In this document: positions 8,196 to 16,965 of the stretch, piece by piece
How the letters are laid out: the number at the start of each line of letters is the position of its first letter
How positions within the stretch are numbered: the stretch's first letter is position 1
Origin: an uncultured Rhodobiaceae bacterium
GTDB lineage: Bacteria > Pseudomonadota > Alphaproteobacteria > RS24
Assembly (NCBI GenBank): GCA_937876775.1
Contig: CALEFA010000027.1
Coordinates: 1 to 44,212, forward strand
Reading direction: 5' to 3'
Length of the DNA stretch: 44,212 bases
Notes under the pieces: generated by a model
What the model was told of the DNA's origin: nothing
The model's input: the letters and a program-made list of their open reading frames with translations, nothing else
Database searches by the model: none
Program-made: the position numbers and the translations under genes

Positions 8196-8531
8196 AATAG
8201 CTTGTTCAGCAGCGGTAAAGCCGACCGTAATATGGTCTTTGTGTTCGATAATCGGTCGCTTCAACAGCGTCGGATTGCTGAGAATTAAAGCCTTTAAATG
8301 GGCAAGCCCATCATCTGCTTTTTCAGCATCAGATAATTTGCGCCAGCTTGTTCCCCGCCGATTAAGCAATATGTCTATAGGGTGAGATTGCAACCAATGG
8401 TCAAGCGTTGCCGCGTCCAGTCCATCTTTGCGTAAATCGTGAAACGTCGCCTCAATGCCCTCATCCGTAAGCCATCTGCGCGCCTTTCGGACTGTGTCGC
8501 AAGTGGTGATGCCGTAGATCAAAGTGCTCAT
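8184..8531 (-). CDS. ArsC/Spx-family reductase (YffB-like)
   Basis: A 115-residue thioredoxin-fold protein. It begins MSTLIYGITTCDTVRKAR with the redox Cys at residue 11, and carries the central LLNRRGTSWRKL segment found in the ArsC/YffB group. There is a single Cys in the motif, as in glutathione-dependent members. It is more likely a YffB-type reductase than a true arsenate reductase, since no ars genes are near. ATG 8531 gives the family's normal N terminus. It lies 10 bases after coq4 on the same strand and overlaps tusA at its 3' end. Confidence 0.82.
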   Translation of the reverse strand: MSTLIYGITTCDTVRKARRWLTDEGIEATFHDLRKDGLDAATLDHWLQSHPIDILLNRRGTSWRKLSDAEKADDGLAHLKALILSNPTLLKRPIIEHKDHITVGFTAAEQAILRG

Positions 8532-8541
8532 GACGATTAAA

Positions 8542-9273
8542 TTATTCAGCCGCAACAAAACCAGGGGTTTGTAATTCCGGTATTCTCTGAACCGTTTGGC
8601 GATAGTGTTCGGGGGCAGGCATGGTCAATGTCTCGCGCACTTCAGAAAGGGGACGAGTCAAAAGCGTTTCCCAATCAGCTGCCGGCAACCATTGCGCCTT
8701 AGCGCCAGTGCGGAAACCCTCGCGCAATACACGGCCAATTTTCAGACCTGGTGCAGCTTTACCAATCACCCGATAGCCCACGCCAATAATCAGCAAAAAG
8801 CCGAGATTGCCGGTTTGGCGCCAAGTCACCGCCAGCAAAGCCAGCTCACCCAAAGGATCGCGGCCATAACCGGTCACCACATGCCATAAATCATGTGCGT
8901 CACGCTGGCGCTCTTGATAAACAATCGCCTCTTGCGGCAAGTCGATATCAAGCGAACGTCCCTGTTCGCTGGCCTCGACCAGCCCATCCGCAGTGATCTG
9001 CTCGACTTCGGTAAATTTATAATAAGCCCGCCCAAGACTGCCTTCTGGCAGGCTGCCGAGCCATTCGCGGTCTTTCAAAAAAGACATCAGAGGCTTTTCA
9101 GCAGAGAGGATTTTTTTCGCATGAGGTGATTTTTTAAAACGTCGAAATGAACGCTCGCCGGACTTGCCCGCCAAGGCTTCCAGAATCACAAAAACTTGTG
9201 ATGTATCTTCTTTATCCTTCAGCAATTTGTTGATTGCTGTAGCGATACGACGGATTTTTCCAGGTTTCTTCAT
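8542..9273 (-). CDS. coq4: Ubiquinone biosynthesis protein Coq4
   Basis: A 243-residue Coq4 protein. Eukaryotic Coq4 organises the CoQ complex and has been linked to ring C1 decarboxylation and hydroxylation. The family metal motif HDxxHx11E is complete: His127, Asp128, His131 and Glu143. Long-chain aliphatic helices around residues 145-170 match the lipid-binding core. ATG 9273 is preferred to ATG 9276 because GGAG lies six bases before it. The gene is on the minus strand between tRNA-Leu and the ArsC-like gene; coq7 sits about 3 kb away, so two CoQ genes are close but not in one operon. Confidence 0.88.
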   Translation of the reverse strand: MKKPGKIRRIATAINKLLKDKEDTSQVFVILEALAGKSGERSFRRFKKSPHAKKILSAEKPLMSFLKDREWLGSLPEGSLGRAYYKFTEVEQITADGLVEASEQGRSLDIDLPQEAIVYQERQRDAHDLWHVVTGYGRDPLGELALLAVTWRQTGNLGFLLIIGVGYRVIGKAAPGLKIGRVLREGFRTGAKAQWLPAADWETLLTRPLSEVRETLTMPAPEHYRQTVQRIPELQTPGFVAAE

Positions 9274-9369
9274 CATCTTCTCCAAACGGCACACCCGCTT
9301 AAGACAAAGTTTATACCACGCACCATCGACGTCAACAATGCATGCGACAACAGGTCCAATAAAAGGAAA

Positions 9370-9456
9370 TGGTGCCCTCGGTCAGACTCGAACTGACACG
9401 CCCGTTAAGGCAACGGATTTTGAATCCGTCGCGTCTACCAATTCCACCACGAGGGC
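9370..9456 (-). tRNA. tRNA-Leu(CAA)
   Basis: The minus strand gives a complete class II tRNA of 87 bases: acceptor GCCCTCG paired with CGAGGGC, D-arm with GGTAGACGC, anticodon stem ACGGA/TCCGT with loop TTCAAAA (anticodon CAA), a long variable arm TGCCTTAACGGGCG, T-arm GTCAG-TTCGAGT-CTGAC, discriminator A and encoded CCA. It reads UUG leucine codons and is intact. Confidence 0.96.
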
Positions 9457-9496
9457 ATTCGCAACTTATAAACAAATATAAGGTCGGCGAAAAGGT

Positions 9497-11293
9497 CTAA
9501 TGCCCGATTTTACGCGGCAGGTCAATGGGGGCGTCTTCATGATCATGTTGCCAGACAGATCGAGTGACCATACGAGCATGCCGAAACAGGTCTGCTTCAT
9601 GAATAATGCCGCATAGCTTGCCCTTGTCGAGCACCGGCACGCCCTCGCCGATAAAATCAGCCATGGCATTCTGCGCCACCAAAGCATTCTCATCGGCTTG
9701 CAAGATCAGCGGTGACGCCTCAACCAAAACCAAACAGGCAGCATGTGGGTCTTGATTGACCAAATGGAACAGACATAATTTACCGGCCCATTGGCCATCG
9801 TCATCGACCAAATGCGCCTCTGAACATTGCGCGCTGGCCATTGCCTCAATCGCTTTGCCGACCGAAGTATTGGCTGGCAGAGTTAAATAATCCGATGACA
9901 TGATTTCAGTAACCAATGTGGTTTGCAAAGAGCGGCTTTCGCGCCCCAAAGATAAATCTATGCCTTTGGCCAATAACTGCGGCTCTATCGTTGAACGCGC
10001 ATAAAGCCGTGATGATAGAAGATTGGCAATGACAATCGTCACCACTAAGGCGGTGGTAGCGCTGTAGTCATGCCCAAGCTCAAAGCTAATTAGAATCATC
10101 GCCAATGGCGCACCAATCACACAACTCGCCACCGCCGCCATGCCCGCAAGGGCAAATAAAGAGGCGTCAGGTTGATAACCGGTCAGCGGGGCTAGCGCAC
10201 TCAATAAAGCGGCAATAAAACCACCCAGCCCAGCACCAATAAATAAGCTAGGGCCGAGAATACCGCCATGGAAGAACAGCGCCAGACACAAACACGAGGC
10301 AATAATTTTCAAGCCGGTGAGCATTACAAGATCGCTAGCCGCCAGCCCGCCTTGCAGCATGGCGGCGATGACATCAAGACCCGGGCCGAGAATGGAAGGC
10401 GACAGATGCGCCAAGGCGCCGACACCCAGAGCGGCAATGACTGGTCGCACCCAAACGGGCAAGCCGCTGACTTGCACCCGCATACGCATATTGGCCAACA
10501 AGCGCATGGTCGCTACCGCCAATAGGCCAGCAAAAATACCAAGCAGGATGAGCATAATAATATCGACAGCAGTAGAAGCTTTGGTGGTTAACACCGGCAG
10601 TAAATTGGCGTGGTCGGGAAACATTTGGCCGCTGATAACATAGGCAGTGGCCGAGGCAATGGTAACCGGCGCAAAAAACCGCAAACTATAATGGCGCAAC
10701 ACCACCTCATGGGCGAAAACAATGCCAGCCAATGGCGCCGAAAATGTGCCAGAAATAGCCGCCGCCACGCCAGCCCCCAAGGCCATTTCGGCGTGTTGCG
10801 GTGACAGCCGCAAGAGTTTGCGCACCGAGCCTGCAAGACTGGCACCGAGTACCAGCAATGGCCCATACAAACCCGCCGAAGCGCCTGAGCCGACCGACAA
10901 AAGAGATTTGACCAGACTGGCATAGCCGCTAACTTGCGGCACGGCCGGATCTGGTTGGTGAGCAATGGCCACAACATCGGCCAATTCGACTGGTGTGTCG
11001 GGAGCTAAACTGGCCAATAAAACCCCAACAATAAGCGCGGCGCCAACGGGCACGATAAACAAAATAGGGTAAAATCCAGTATAGCCGACATGACCGACCT
11101 CGCCGTCTGGCCGCCAGCTCGTCAAAAGGCCATCGGTCAGGCCAAAGACAGCTACCGCTGATAAAGACACTAAAACCCCAAGCAAAACGCCAATAGCGGT
11201 TATCGTCAGCCCGTGACCAAGGCGCGTCGTCAGCTCGCGGGCTGATCGCGCTAGGGCTTTATCCGGCAATTGGGGGAAAGCTATTTTCATCAT
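9497..11293 (-). CDS. ClC-family chloride channel/transporter with CBS domains
   Basis: A 598-residue membrane protein of the ClC family. The first selectivity motif reads GSGASAGLYGP at residues 135-145, where most transporters have GSGxSxGxEGP; the external gating Glu is replaced by Tyr143. A later motif, HGGILGPSLFIGAGLGG, matches the GxFxP-type anion-binding loop. The last 140 residues hold a tandem CBS pair (from TEIMSSDYLTLPANTSV to CGIIHEADLFRHAR), which in relatives binds adenine nucleotides. Loss of the gating Glu predicts altered or uncoupled chloride/proton exchange. The start has AGG five bases upstream. It is alone on the minus strand and divergent from the yqaA-like gene. Confidence 0.86.
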   Translation of the reverse strand: MMKIAFPQLPDKALARSARELTTRLGHGLTITAIGVLLGVLVSLSAVAVFGLTDGLLTSWRPDGEVGHVGYTGFYPILFIVPVGAALIVGVLLASLAPDTPVELADVVAIAHQPDPAVPQVSGYASLVKSLLSVGSGASAGLYGPLLVLGASLAGSVRKLLRLSPQHAEMALGAGVAAAISGTFSAPLAGIVFAHEVVLRHYSLRFFAPVTIASATAYVISGQMFPDHANLLPVLTTKASTAVDIIMLILLGIFAGLLAVATMRLLANMRMRVQVSGLPVWVRPVIAALGVGALAHLSPSILGPGLDVIAAMLQGGLAASDLVMLTGLKIIASCLCLALFFHGGILGPSLFIGAGLGGFIAALLSALAPLTGYQPDASLFALAGMAAVASCVIGAPLAMILISFELGHDYSATTALVVTIVIANLLSSRLYARSTIEPQLLAKGIDLSLGRESRSLQTTLVTEIMSSDYLTLPANTSVGKAIEAMASAQCSEAHLVDDDGQWAGKLCLFHLVNQDPHAACLVLVEASPLILQADENALVAQNAMADFIGEGVPVLDKGKLCGIIHEADLFRHARMVTRSVWQHDHEDAPIDLPRKIGH

Positions 11294-11361
11294 TTCAACC
11301 TAGCGGATTCGAAAATGAAAAACCACTTTGCAGCTCCGCCGACTGCCGCTAGTGTCGAGCG

Positions 11362-11943
11362 ATGTTACGCAAAATTTACGACAAAACAATCGATCTTTCC
11401 GGCCACCGCCACGCCGCATGGGGATTGGCGGGTGTGTCGTTTGCCGAAAGTTCAGTTTTTCCGATACCGCCCGATGTTATGCTTATTCCCATGGTTTTAG
11501 CCGACCGCGCCAGCGCGTGGCGCAACGCACTGATTTGCACGCTGGCCTCAGTCGCCGGTGCCATACTGGGCTATGCCATTGGCGTGTTTTTGTGGGACAC
11601 GGTCGGGGCACCAATCATCGCTTTTTACGGCGCCGAAGCGGCATTTGAGAAATTTACTAGCTTTTACGACTTGTGGGGCGTTTGGATTGTCTTAGCCGCA
11701 GCTATCAGCTTTTTGCCATTCAAAGTCGCAACCCTCGCCAGCGGCCTTACTGGTCTGAGTTTTATGCCCTTCCTCATCACCAGCTTGATTGGCCGCGCCA
11801 TCAGATTTTATGCCGTCGCTGGCCTCGTGTATTATTTCGGCGCGCAAATTCGCACCTTTATCGACCGTTACTTCAACCTCTTGTCATTAGCGCTGGTTGG
11901 CCTCATCGTCCTTTTTGTTGTGATCATGAGATATGGCCAATGA
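11362..11943 (+). CDS. YqaA-like inner-membrane protein (VTT/DedA superfamily)
   Basis: A 193-residue integral membrane protein. It has the SNARE-associated/VTT core: an early FAESSVFPIPPDVMLIP loop with charged and proline residues, a Gly-rich GAILGYAIG helix, then hydrophobic helices up to the C terminus. Relatives (YqaA, DedA) act in lipid scrambling or membrane homeostasis; the exact role of YqaA is unsettled. Its stop overlaps the dsbB start (ATGA at 11940), so it is the first gene of a three-gene unit with dsbB and coq7. Confidence 0.83.
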   Translation: MLRKIYDKTIDLSGHRHAAWGLAGVSFAESSVFPIPPDVMLIPMVLADRASAWRNALICTLASVAGAILGYAIGVFLWDTVGAPIIAFYGAEAAFEKFTSFYDLWGVWIVLAAAISFLPFKVATLASGLTGLSFMPFLITSLIGRAIRFYAVAGLVYYFGAQIRTFIDRYFNLLSLALVGLIVLFVVIMRYGQ

Positions 11944-12440
11944 CGACCATGCGCGTAGAAAGATATATTGGGCTGCTAATCATATGCGCCACCGCAGTTA
12001 TCGCCACGGCCTTGGCGAGCGAGATTTTCGGCGGCTTAGTGCCCTGTGACCTATGCCTCCAACAACGCTGGCCTTATTATATCGCCATTCCGTTGCTGGT
12101 GATTTGTCGGCTGGCCCGCGGTTCTATGCCGACCAGCTCGGCGCCGCTTTTGGCGCTGATCGCATTGATTTTCCTCATCGGCGCCGGACTGGCCGGCTAT
12201 CACGTCGGTGTTGAATATAAATGGTGGGCTGGCCCCTCAGGGTGCGGCGGTGGCACTGGCCTTGCCGATAATACGGAGGCTCTTTTACAGGCGCTGCAAA
12301 ATGAAAAAATCGTCCGCTGCGATGAAGTCGCCTTTACCCTATTCGGGCTTTCCATGGCCGGTTATAATTTTCTCGCCAGCCTCGGCCTAGCCGCCCTCAG
12401 CGGTTTGGGTTATGCTGCGGTCAGAACCAATGGAAACTAA
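11940..12440 (+). CDS. dsbB: Disulfide bond formation protein B
   Basis: A 166-residue four-helix membrane protein that reoxidises periplasmic DsbA and passes electrons to ubiquinone. The quinone-side pair is Cys36 and Cys39 in PCDLCLQQRWPYY; the periplasmic loop pair is Cys102 in PSGCGGG and Cys127 in IVRCDE. All four redox Cys are present. ATG 11940 overlaps the upstream stop; ATG 11949 is an alternative. The next gene, coq7, starts directly after the stop codon, placing a quinone-dependent enzyme beside a quinone-making one. No dsbA is in the window. Confidence 0.88.
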   Translation: MTTMRVERYIGLLIICATAVIATALASEIFGGLVPCDLCLQQRWPYYIAIPLLVICRLARGSMPTSSAPLLALIALIFLIGAGLAGYHVGVEYKWWAGPSGCGGGTGLADNTEALLQALQNEKIVRCDEVAFTLFGLSMAGYNFLASLGLAALSGLGYAAVRTNGN

Positions 12441-12986
12441 ATGACAATGTCTTATGCCAGTCAAAAACGCCTCGCCGAAATGATCCGCGTCGACCACGCC
12501 GGAGAGCACGGTGCTGTGCGCATCTATGACGGCCAGTTAGCGATTTTTGGCAAAGTCAAAGGCATGGAAAAAACTGCTGATTTAGTCCGCCACATGGCCG
12601 AGCAAGAACAAGAACATCTCAACCATTTTGATAAACTGATTGTCGAGCGGCAAATACGCCCAACCGCAGTTGGCGCTTTTTGGGATATTGCTGGCTTCAC
12701 CCTTGGCGCGGCAACGGCGCTTATGGGCGAAAAAGCCGCCATGGCTTGTACCGCAGCCGTAGAAACCGAAATCGATGCCCATTATGCGGCCCAATTAGAA
12801 GAATTGGCGGCCAGTGGTGCTGATGAAGATTTGCAAAAAACGATTGAAAAATTCCGTGCCGATGAGGCCGCGCACAAACAAACAGCACTTGATGAAGGCG
12901 CCAGCGAGGCACCTGGCTACGAGCTGATGACCAAAATCATCCGCTTTGGCTGCCGCACAGCAATCTCAGTTTCTGAGAAAATATAA
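12441..12986 (+). CDS. coq7: Demethoxyubiquinone hydroxylase Coq7
   Basis: A 181-residue diiron hydroxylase that adds the C6 hydroxyl in the second-last step of ubiquinone synthesis. The ferritin-like ligand set is visible: Glu22 (HAGEHGAV), Glu56 and His59 (EQEQEHL), a Glu in AAVETEIDAHY, and Glu142 with His145 (DEAAHKQ). Length matches bacterial Coq7. It begins immediately after the dsbB stop and is the last gene of the yqaA-dsbB-coq7 unit; the convergent HNH gene ends six bases later. An O2-dependent Coq7 indicates aerobic ubiquinone production. Confidence 0.92.
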   Translation: MTMSYASQKRLAEMIRVDHAGEHGAVRIYDGQLAIFGKVKGMEKTADLVRHMAEQEQEHLNHFDKLIVERQIRPTAVGAFWDIAGFTLGAATALMGEKAAMACTAAVETEIDAHYAAQLEELAASGADEDLQKTIEKFRADEAAHKQTALDEGASEAPGYELMTKIIRFGCRTAISVSEKI

Positions 12987-12991
12987 CTGGC

Positions 12992-13594
12992 TTACGGTTC
13001 CAGCTCCGTGTCCCAATATAGATAATCCTGCCAACTTTCATGGCAATAATTGGGGGGGAAACGCCGACCTGTCTCATGCAATTGATAGACTGTTGGTTGA
13101 ATTGGCTTGTTGCGCGGCACCATACTGGCCTGCTTGGGCATTCGCCCGCCCTTACGCAAATTGCACGGCGAACAGGCCGCCACCACATTTTCCCAAGTTG
13201 TACGCCCACCGGCGCGGCGGGGAATCACGTGATCAAAAGTCAACTCATGCGGTGCGCCGCAATATTGGCAGGAAAAACCATCGCGCAGGAAAACGTTAAA
13301 TCGCGTAAAAGCCGGATAGCGTGGCGGTTTCACATAAGTTTTCAGCGACACCACGCTGGGCAGAACAAAATCTGTCGATGGCGAATGCACAACAGTCTCA
13401 TATTCCGACACAATGTTTACGCGATCCATAAATACCGCTTTGACCGTGTCTTGCCATGACCAAAGGGAGAGCGGGTAATAGCTGAGGGGCCGGAAATCAG
13501 CGTTCAGCACCAGCGCCGGGCAACTCTCAGGATTGCGCAAGTCTGGTGCTTGCGCTTTCACAAAATCGGCTACATCTGATCTCGCAGTCTGCAT
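12992..13594 (-). CDS. HNH endonuclease
   Basis: A 200-residue protein with a zinc-bound HNH domain in its centre. Cys109 and Cys112 (SCQYCGAP) and Cys141 and Cys144 (AACSPCN) form the zinc site, with Asp121-His122 (FDHVIPR) and Asn136 as the catalytic HNH residues. The flanking regions have the layout of a widespread chromosomal HNH family in alphaproteobacteria and cyanobacteria, whose target is unknown; it is not obviously phage-borne. ATG 13594 is used because GAGG and AAGGA lie just upstream; the in-frame start seven codons earlier is less likely. It follows the alkA-like gene on the same strand. Confidence 0.85.
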   Translation of the reverse strand: MQTARSDVADFVKAQAPDLRNPESCPALVLNADFRPLSYYPLSLWSWQDTVKAVFMDRVNIVSEYETVVHSPSTDFVLPSVVSLKTYVKPPRYPAFTRFNVFLRDGFSCQYCGAPHELTFDHVIPRRAGGRTTWENVVAACSPCNLRKGGRMPKQASMVPRNKPIQPTVYQLHETGRRFPPNYCHESWQDYLYWDTELEP

Positions 13595-13672
13595 GGTCCT
13601 TATCCTCTGGTTCAAATTAACGAAACGTCGAACGAATCACGCTGTTCCTCAATTATGGCTTAAAATAGCGCC

Positions 13673-14317
13673 CTACTGTTTCAAAAGTTTTACTTTTGCA
13701 CGCTCACCATCATAAAAATGCCATATCATTCGCGCTGCAGCCGCCCGATGAGGTTGAAACCGCTCGGCCAAACCGGCCAATTGTTTGGCATCGGGGCGCG
13801 CATTGAGACTGTACAATAAACGATAACCTTCCTGCAAAGCCAGATCACCAGCCGGAAAACGATCGCGCCGGCCAAGATTGAATAATAAATAACAATCTGC
13901 CGTCCAAGGGCCAATGCCGACCAATGCCGTCAATTCAGCAAATATTTTGTCATCCTCTGCCTCGGCCATTTTGTCGATGTCCAATTGACCCGAGTCAATG
14001 GCCTGCGCCAAAATACGTAAATAACGCTGCTTGGGTCGCGATAGGCCGCACGCAGCCAGCGCTTCATCTGAGGCAGCGAGCACATCGCGCGGCACCGCAT
14101 TGGGAAATTCCGCATGAAAACGGGCGTGAATGGCGGCGGCCGCTTTGGTCGATACTTGCTGGCTAATTAAAAGGCCAACCAACCCTTCAAACCCAGACTG
14201 ACCAGATCGCAATGGCGGTGACCCATATTCGGCATAAGCGCGCGCCATGCCCTCATCCTCGGCAGCCAATACCTCAACTGCCAGATCAATATCGGATTGT
14301 GATTTATAAGTTTGCAT
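13673..14317 (-). CDS. DNA-3-methyladenine glycosylase II-like (HhH-GPD, AlkA family)
   Basis: A 214-residue base-excision repair glycosylase. The helix-hairpin-helix reads LVGIGPWTADCYLLF, and the catalytic Asp follows in FPAGDLALQEGY. It is a compact form without the N-terminal domain of E. coli AlkA, as in many alphaproteobacteria. It should remove alkylated purines from DNA. The in-frame codon at 14320 is GTG; the ATG at 14317 is taken as start. It is divergent from gluQ with 31 bases between, so both promoters must overlap or lie within the neighbouring genes. Confidence 0.86.
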   Translation of the reverse strand: MQTYKSQSDIDLAVEVLAAEDEGMARAYAEYGSPPLRSGQSGFEGLVGLLISQQVSTKAAAAIHARFHAEFPNAVPRDVLAASDEALAACGLSRPKQRYLRILAQAIDSGQLDIDKMAEAEDDKIFAELTALVGIGPWTADCYLLFNLGRRDRFPAGDLALQEGYRLLYSLNARPDAKQLAGLAERFQPHRAAAARMIWHFYDGERAKVKLLKQ

Positions 14318-14348
14318 CACGATTAATTATGAAGCATGGATAATAACA

Positions 14349-15263
14349 ATGAAAGCGAAACAAAAATTCATTACCCGTTTTGCGCCGAGCCCAAATGGCT
14401 GGTTACACCTCGGACATGCTTATTCGGCACTTATCGGGCAGGCCTGCGCCCAAGCCAATGACGGTGAATTTTTACTGCGTATTGAAGATATAGATGTCGG
14501 GCGCGCCCGGCCACATTTTGTCGACGGCATAGAGCAAGACCTCGACTGGCTCGGAATTACATGGCCGAAGCCAGTCATTCACCAGTCAAGCCGGTTTGAG
14601 ATTTATTCAAAAGTGCTGGCGCAATTGCAAGCCATGCACCTTGTCTATCCATGTTGGGCGACACGTAGAGAGATTAATCAAGCGATTGAGACCAGCCAGA
14701 TCGGCAGTGCTGCTTGGCCGCGCGACCCCGATGGGGCGCTGGTTTATCCGGGGCTTTACCGCAATATTTCTGAGGATCAACGCCAGGAACTCATGTGGCG
14801 TGGCGGCAGTTATGCGTGGCGGCTCGATATGCAACGGGCCTGTGATCTCGCAGCGCAAAAAACCTCCGAGGCTATTGCCTATACTGAAATGGCAAGTGGC
14901 CAGCCTCAGCGCCACACCATTGATCCACGCGCCTATGGCGATGTAATTGTGGCGCGCAAAGATGTGCCAACCAGCTATCACATTGCCGTGGTGGTTGATG
15001 ATGCCGCGCAGAAGGTAACTCAAGTCACACGCGGACAGGATTTACAACCAACCACCGCCATCCACCGCCTGCTGCAAATTCTATTAGATTTGCCCGAGCC
15101 CGATTATTTTCATCACCCGCTCATCCGCGACGTGACCGGCCGCCGACTATCGAAACAAGCAGGAGACCTCGGGTTTCGCGATTTGCGCCAGCAGGGCATG
15201 AGCCGGCAAGATGTGTTGGCACTCCTCCCGCCGATTTCATGGCCCCTCGCGCCGCCGGTTTAA
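14349..15263 (+). CDS. gluQ: Glutamyl-Q tRNA(Asp) synthetase
   Basis: A 304-residue GluRS paralogue lacking the anticodon-binding domain; such enzymes attach glutamate to queuosine at position 34 of tRNA-Asp. The HIGH-type motif is FAPSPNGWLHLGHA and the KMSKS-type motif is RRLSKQAGD. The zinc site of the family is largely lost: Cys102 remains, but position 104 is Ala, and in YPGLYR Tyr133 remains while the final Cys is Tyr137. Catalytic segments look intact, so it is probably active. It begins a plus-strand run ahead of the acyl-CoA dehydrogenase. Confidence 0.88.
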   Translation: MKAKQKFITRFAPSPNGWLHLGHAYSALIGQACAQANDGEFLLRIEDIDVGRARPHFVDGIEQDLDWLGITWPKPVIHQSSRFEIYSKVLAQLQAMHLVYPCWATRREINQAIETSQIGSAAWPRDPDGALVYPGLYRNISEDQRQELMWRGGSYAWRLDMQRACDLAAQKTSEAIAYTEMASGQPQRHTIDPRAYGDVIVARKDVPTSYHIAVVVDDAAQKVTQVTRGQDLQPTTAIHRLLQILLDLPEPDYFHHPLIRDVTGRRLSKQAGDLGFRDLRQQGMSRQDVLALLPPISWPLAPPV

Positions 15264-15325
15264 TCCTCCCTAGGGTGAGACATTTGCGCTCTTGCACTAG
15301 CGCCATAAGCAAGTAAATTGTCGCC

Positions 15326-16945
15326 ATGACATATAGTAGCTCAGACACCAGCGACCTGCTGGCGCTTTTACCCAATGCAGCAGAAGAATTGACGGCATTG
15401 CACGCAGCCCTGCGCGGGCCGCTGCCAGACAATTTGGCCGATAGTCAGTTTGCCCGACATGGGCGCGCTTGGGCGGCGACCTATGTTGAAACCCTGCAGC
15501 AATTATCGGCCTATAGCCAAAACATGCAGAAGGCCGACCGCCTTGGTGATCTAGAAATAAATCTAACGCTGGTTGCCTATGGCGAATATCTCAACCAGTT
15601 GAGTGGTGGTCTGCCGATGAGCCAAGGCGAAATCGTGCGTCCCGCCGACATTGGTTTTACCGACGGCCTGCCGGGCTTTGACGGCCCTTCGCTAAAACGG
15701 TTGATGGAGCATGGTAATACGGCAGCGCGGCGCCAGCATATCGCCGCCTTAATTTTACAATCAGGCATGCCAGAGGCCGACGCCGGCCTTGACGATACAC
15801 ACCAAATGATCCGCGATCAGTTCCGCCGTTTCGCCGAAGCTGAAGTGCGCCCCTTCGCCCATGAGTGGCATTTACAAGACCAACTCATCCCGCTTGAGGT
15901 GATTAGCCAATTGGCCCAAATAGGTGTGTTTGGCTTGACCGTACCAGAAGAGTTTGGCGGCATGGGGTTGGGCAAACAAGCCATGTGTGTGGTGTCGGAA
16001 GAATTGTCGCGCGGCTATATCGGCGTTGGCTCTTTGGGGACGCGGACAGATATTGCCGCCGAGTTGATTTTGCAAAATGGCACGCCAGCGCAAAAACAGA
16101 AATATCTGCCAGCCATTGCTGACGGGTCGATGTTGCCGACAGCGGTGTTTACCGAACCCAACACAGGTTCAGATTTGGCCAGCCTTTCGACACGGGCCGT
16201 CAAAACCGAAACCGGCTATGAAATTATTGGCGCCAAAACTTGGATTACCCATGGCGCACGGGCTGACGTCATGACGCTTTTGGCGCGCACCGATACCGAC
16301 AATAAGGGCCATGGTGGTCTTAGTATGTTTTTGGCTGAAAAGCCGCGTGGCTCAGATGAAACCCCGTTTCCGGCTGAAGGCATGGAGGGTGGCGAGATTG
16401 AAGTGCTTGGCTATCGTGGCATGAAGGAATATGACATTGCCTTTGATGGGTTTGCCGTACCGCATGATGCGGTTCTGGGCGAAGCTGAGGGTAATGGCTT
16501 TAAACAATTGATGAAAACCTTTGAAAGCGCCCGCATTCAAACTGCCGCCCGCGCCATTGGCGTGGCCCAATCAGCCGTTGATTTGGCCTTCCAATATGCC
16601 CAAGACCGCAAGCAATTTGGCAAGGCGATTTATGACTTCGAACGCGTCAGCGGCAAAATTGTCATGATGGTGGCGGAAATTTTAGCCGCGCGGCAATTAA
16701 CCTATTTCGCCGCCAAACGCAAAGAAGATGGCCAACGCTGTGACCTTGAAGCCGGTATGGCTAAATTACTGGCTGCTCGTGTGGCATGGTCGGCCGCTGA
16801 CAATGGGTTACAAATTCATGGCGGCAATGGATTTGCCCTCGAATACCCAATCAGTCGGGTTCTGTGCGATGCCCGCATTTTAAACATTTTCGAGGGCGCG
16901 GCAGAAATACAGGCCGACATTATCGCGCGCCGCCTATCCGATTAA
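15326..16945 (+). CDS. mcd: Probable (2S)-methylsuccinyl-CoA dehydrogenase
   Basis: A 539-residue acyl-CoA dehydrogenase with an N-terminal extension of about 150 residues ending in a GLPMSQGEIVRPADIGF segment; ordinary family members lack this. The core starts near residue 158: FTEPNTGSDLASL and KTWITHGARAD for FAD and substrate, and IFEGAAEIQADI with Glu523 as the likely base. The extension and the FEGAAEIQ ending match methylsuccinyl-CoA dehydrogenase of the ethylmalonyl-CoA pathway as I know it. The neighbours support this: a cobalamin adenosyltransferase (the pathway uses a B12 mutase), EtfAB (its electron acceptor) and a 3-hydroxyacyl-CoA dehydrogenase. A different branched-chain dehydrogenase remains possible. 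Confidence 0.72.
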   Translation: MTYSSSDTSDLLALLPNAAEELTALHAALRGPLPDNLADSQFARHGRAWAATYVETLQQLSAYSQNMQKADRLGDLEINLTLVAYGEYLNQLSGGLPMSQGEIVRPADIGFTDGLPGFDGPSLKRLMEHGNTAARRQHIAALILQSGMPEADAGLDDTHQMIRDQFRRFAEAEVRPFAHEWHLQDQLIPLEVISQLAQIGVFGLTVPEEFGGMGLGKQAMCVVSEELSRGYIGVGSLGTRTDIAAELILQNGTPAQKQKYLPAIADGSMLPTAVFTEPNTGSDLASLSTRAVKTETGYEIIGAKTWITHGARADVMTLLARTDTDNKGHGGLSMFLAEKPRGSDETPFPAEGMEGGEIEVLGYRGMKEYDIAFDGFAVPHDAVLGEAEGNGFKQLMKTFESARIQTAARAIGVAQSAVDLAFQYAQDRKQFGKAIYDFERVSGKIVMMVAEILAARQLTYFAAKRKEDGQRCDLEAGMAKLLAARVAWSAADNGLQIHGGNGFALEYPISRVLCDARILNIFEGAAEIQADIIARRLSD

Positions 16946-16965
16946 CCTCCCAAAGGATAAATCCT

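Noticed and set aside
11673..12440. A long protein starting at 11673 that includes DsbB
   Set aside because: The first 90 codons are out of frame with the yqaA-like gene they overlap; the ATGA overlap at 11940 gives the normal DsbB start.
13595..13672. LexA (SOS) box of the GTTC-N7-GTTC type upstream of the HNH gene
   Set aside because: On the minus strand GTTC is followed by GTTA at the wrong spacing; no proper box is present.
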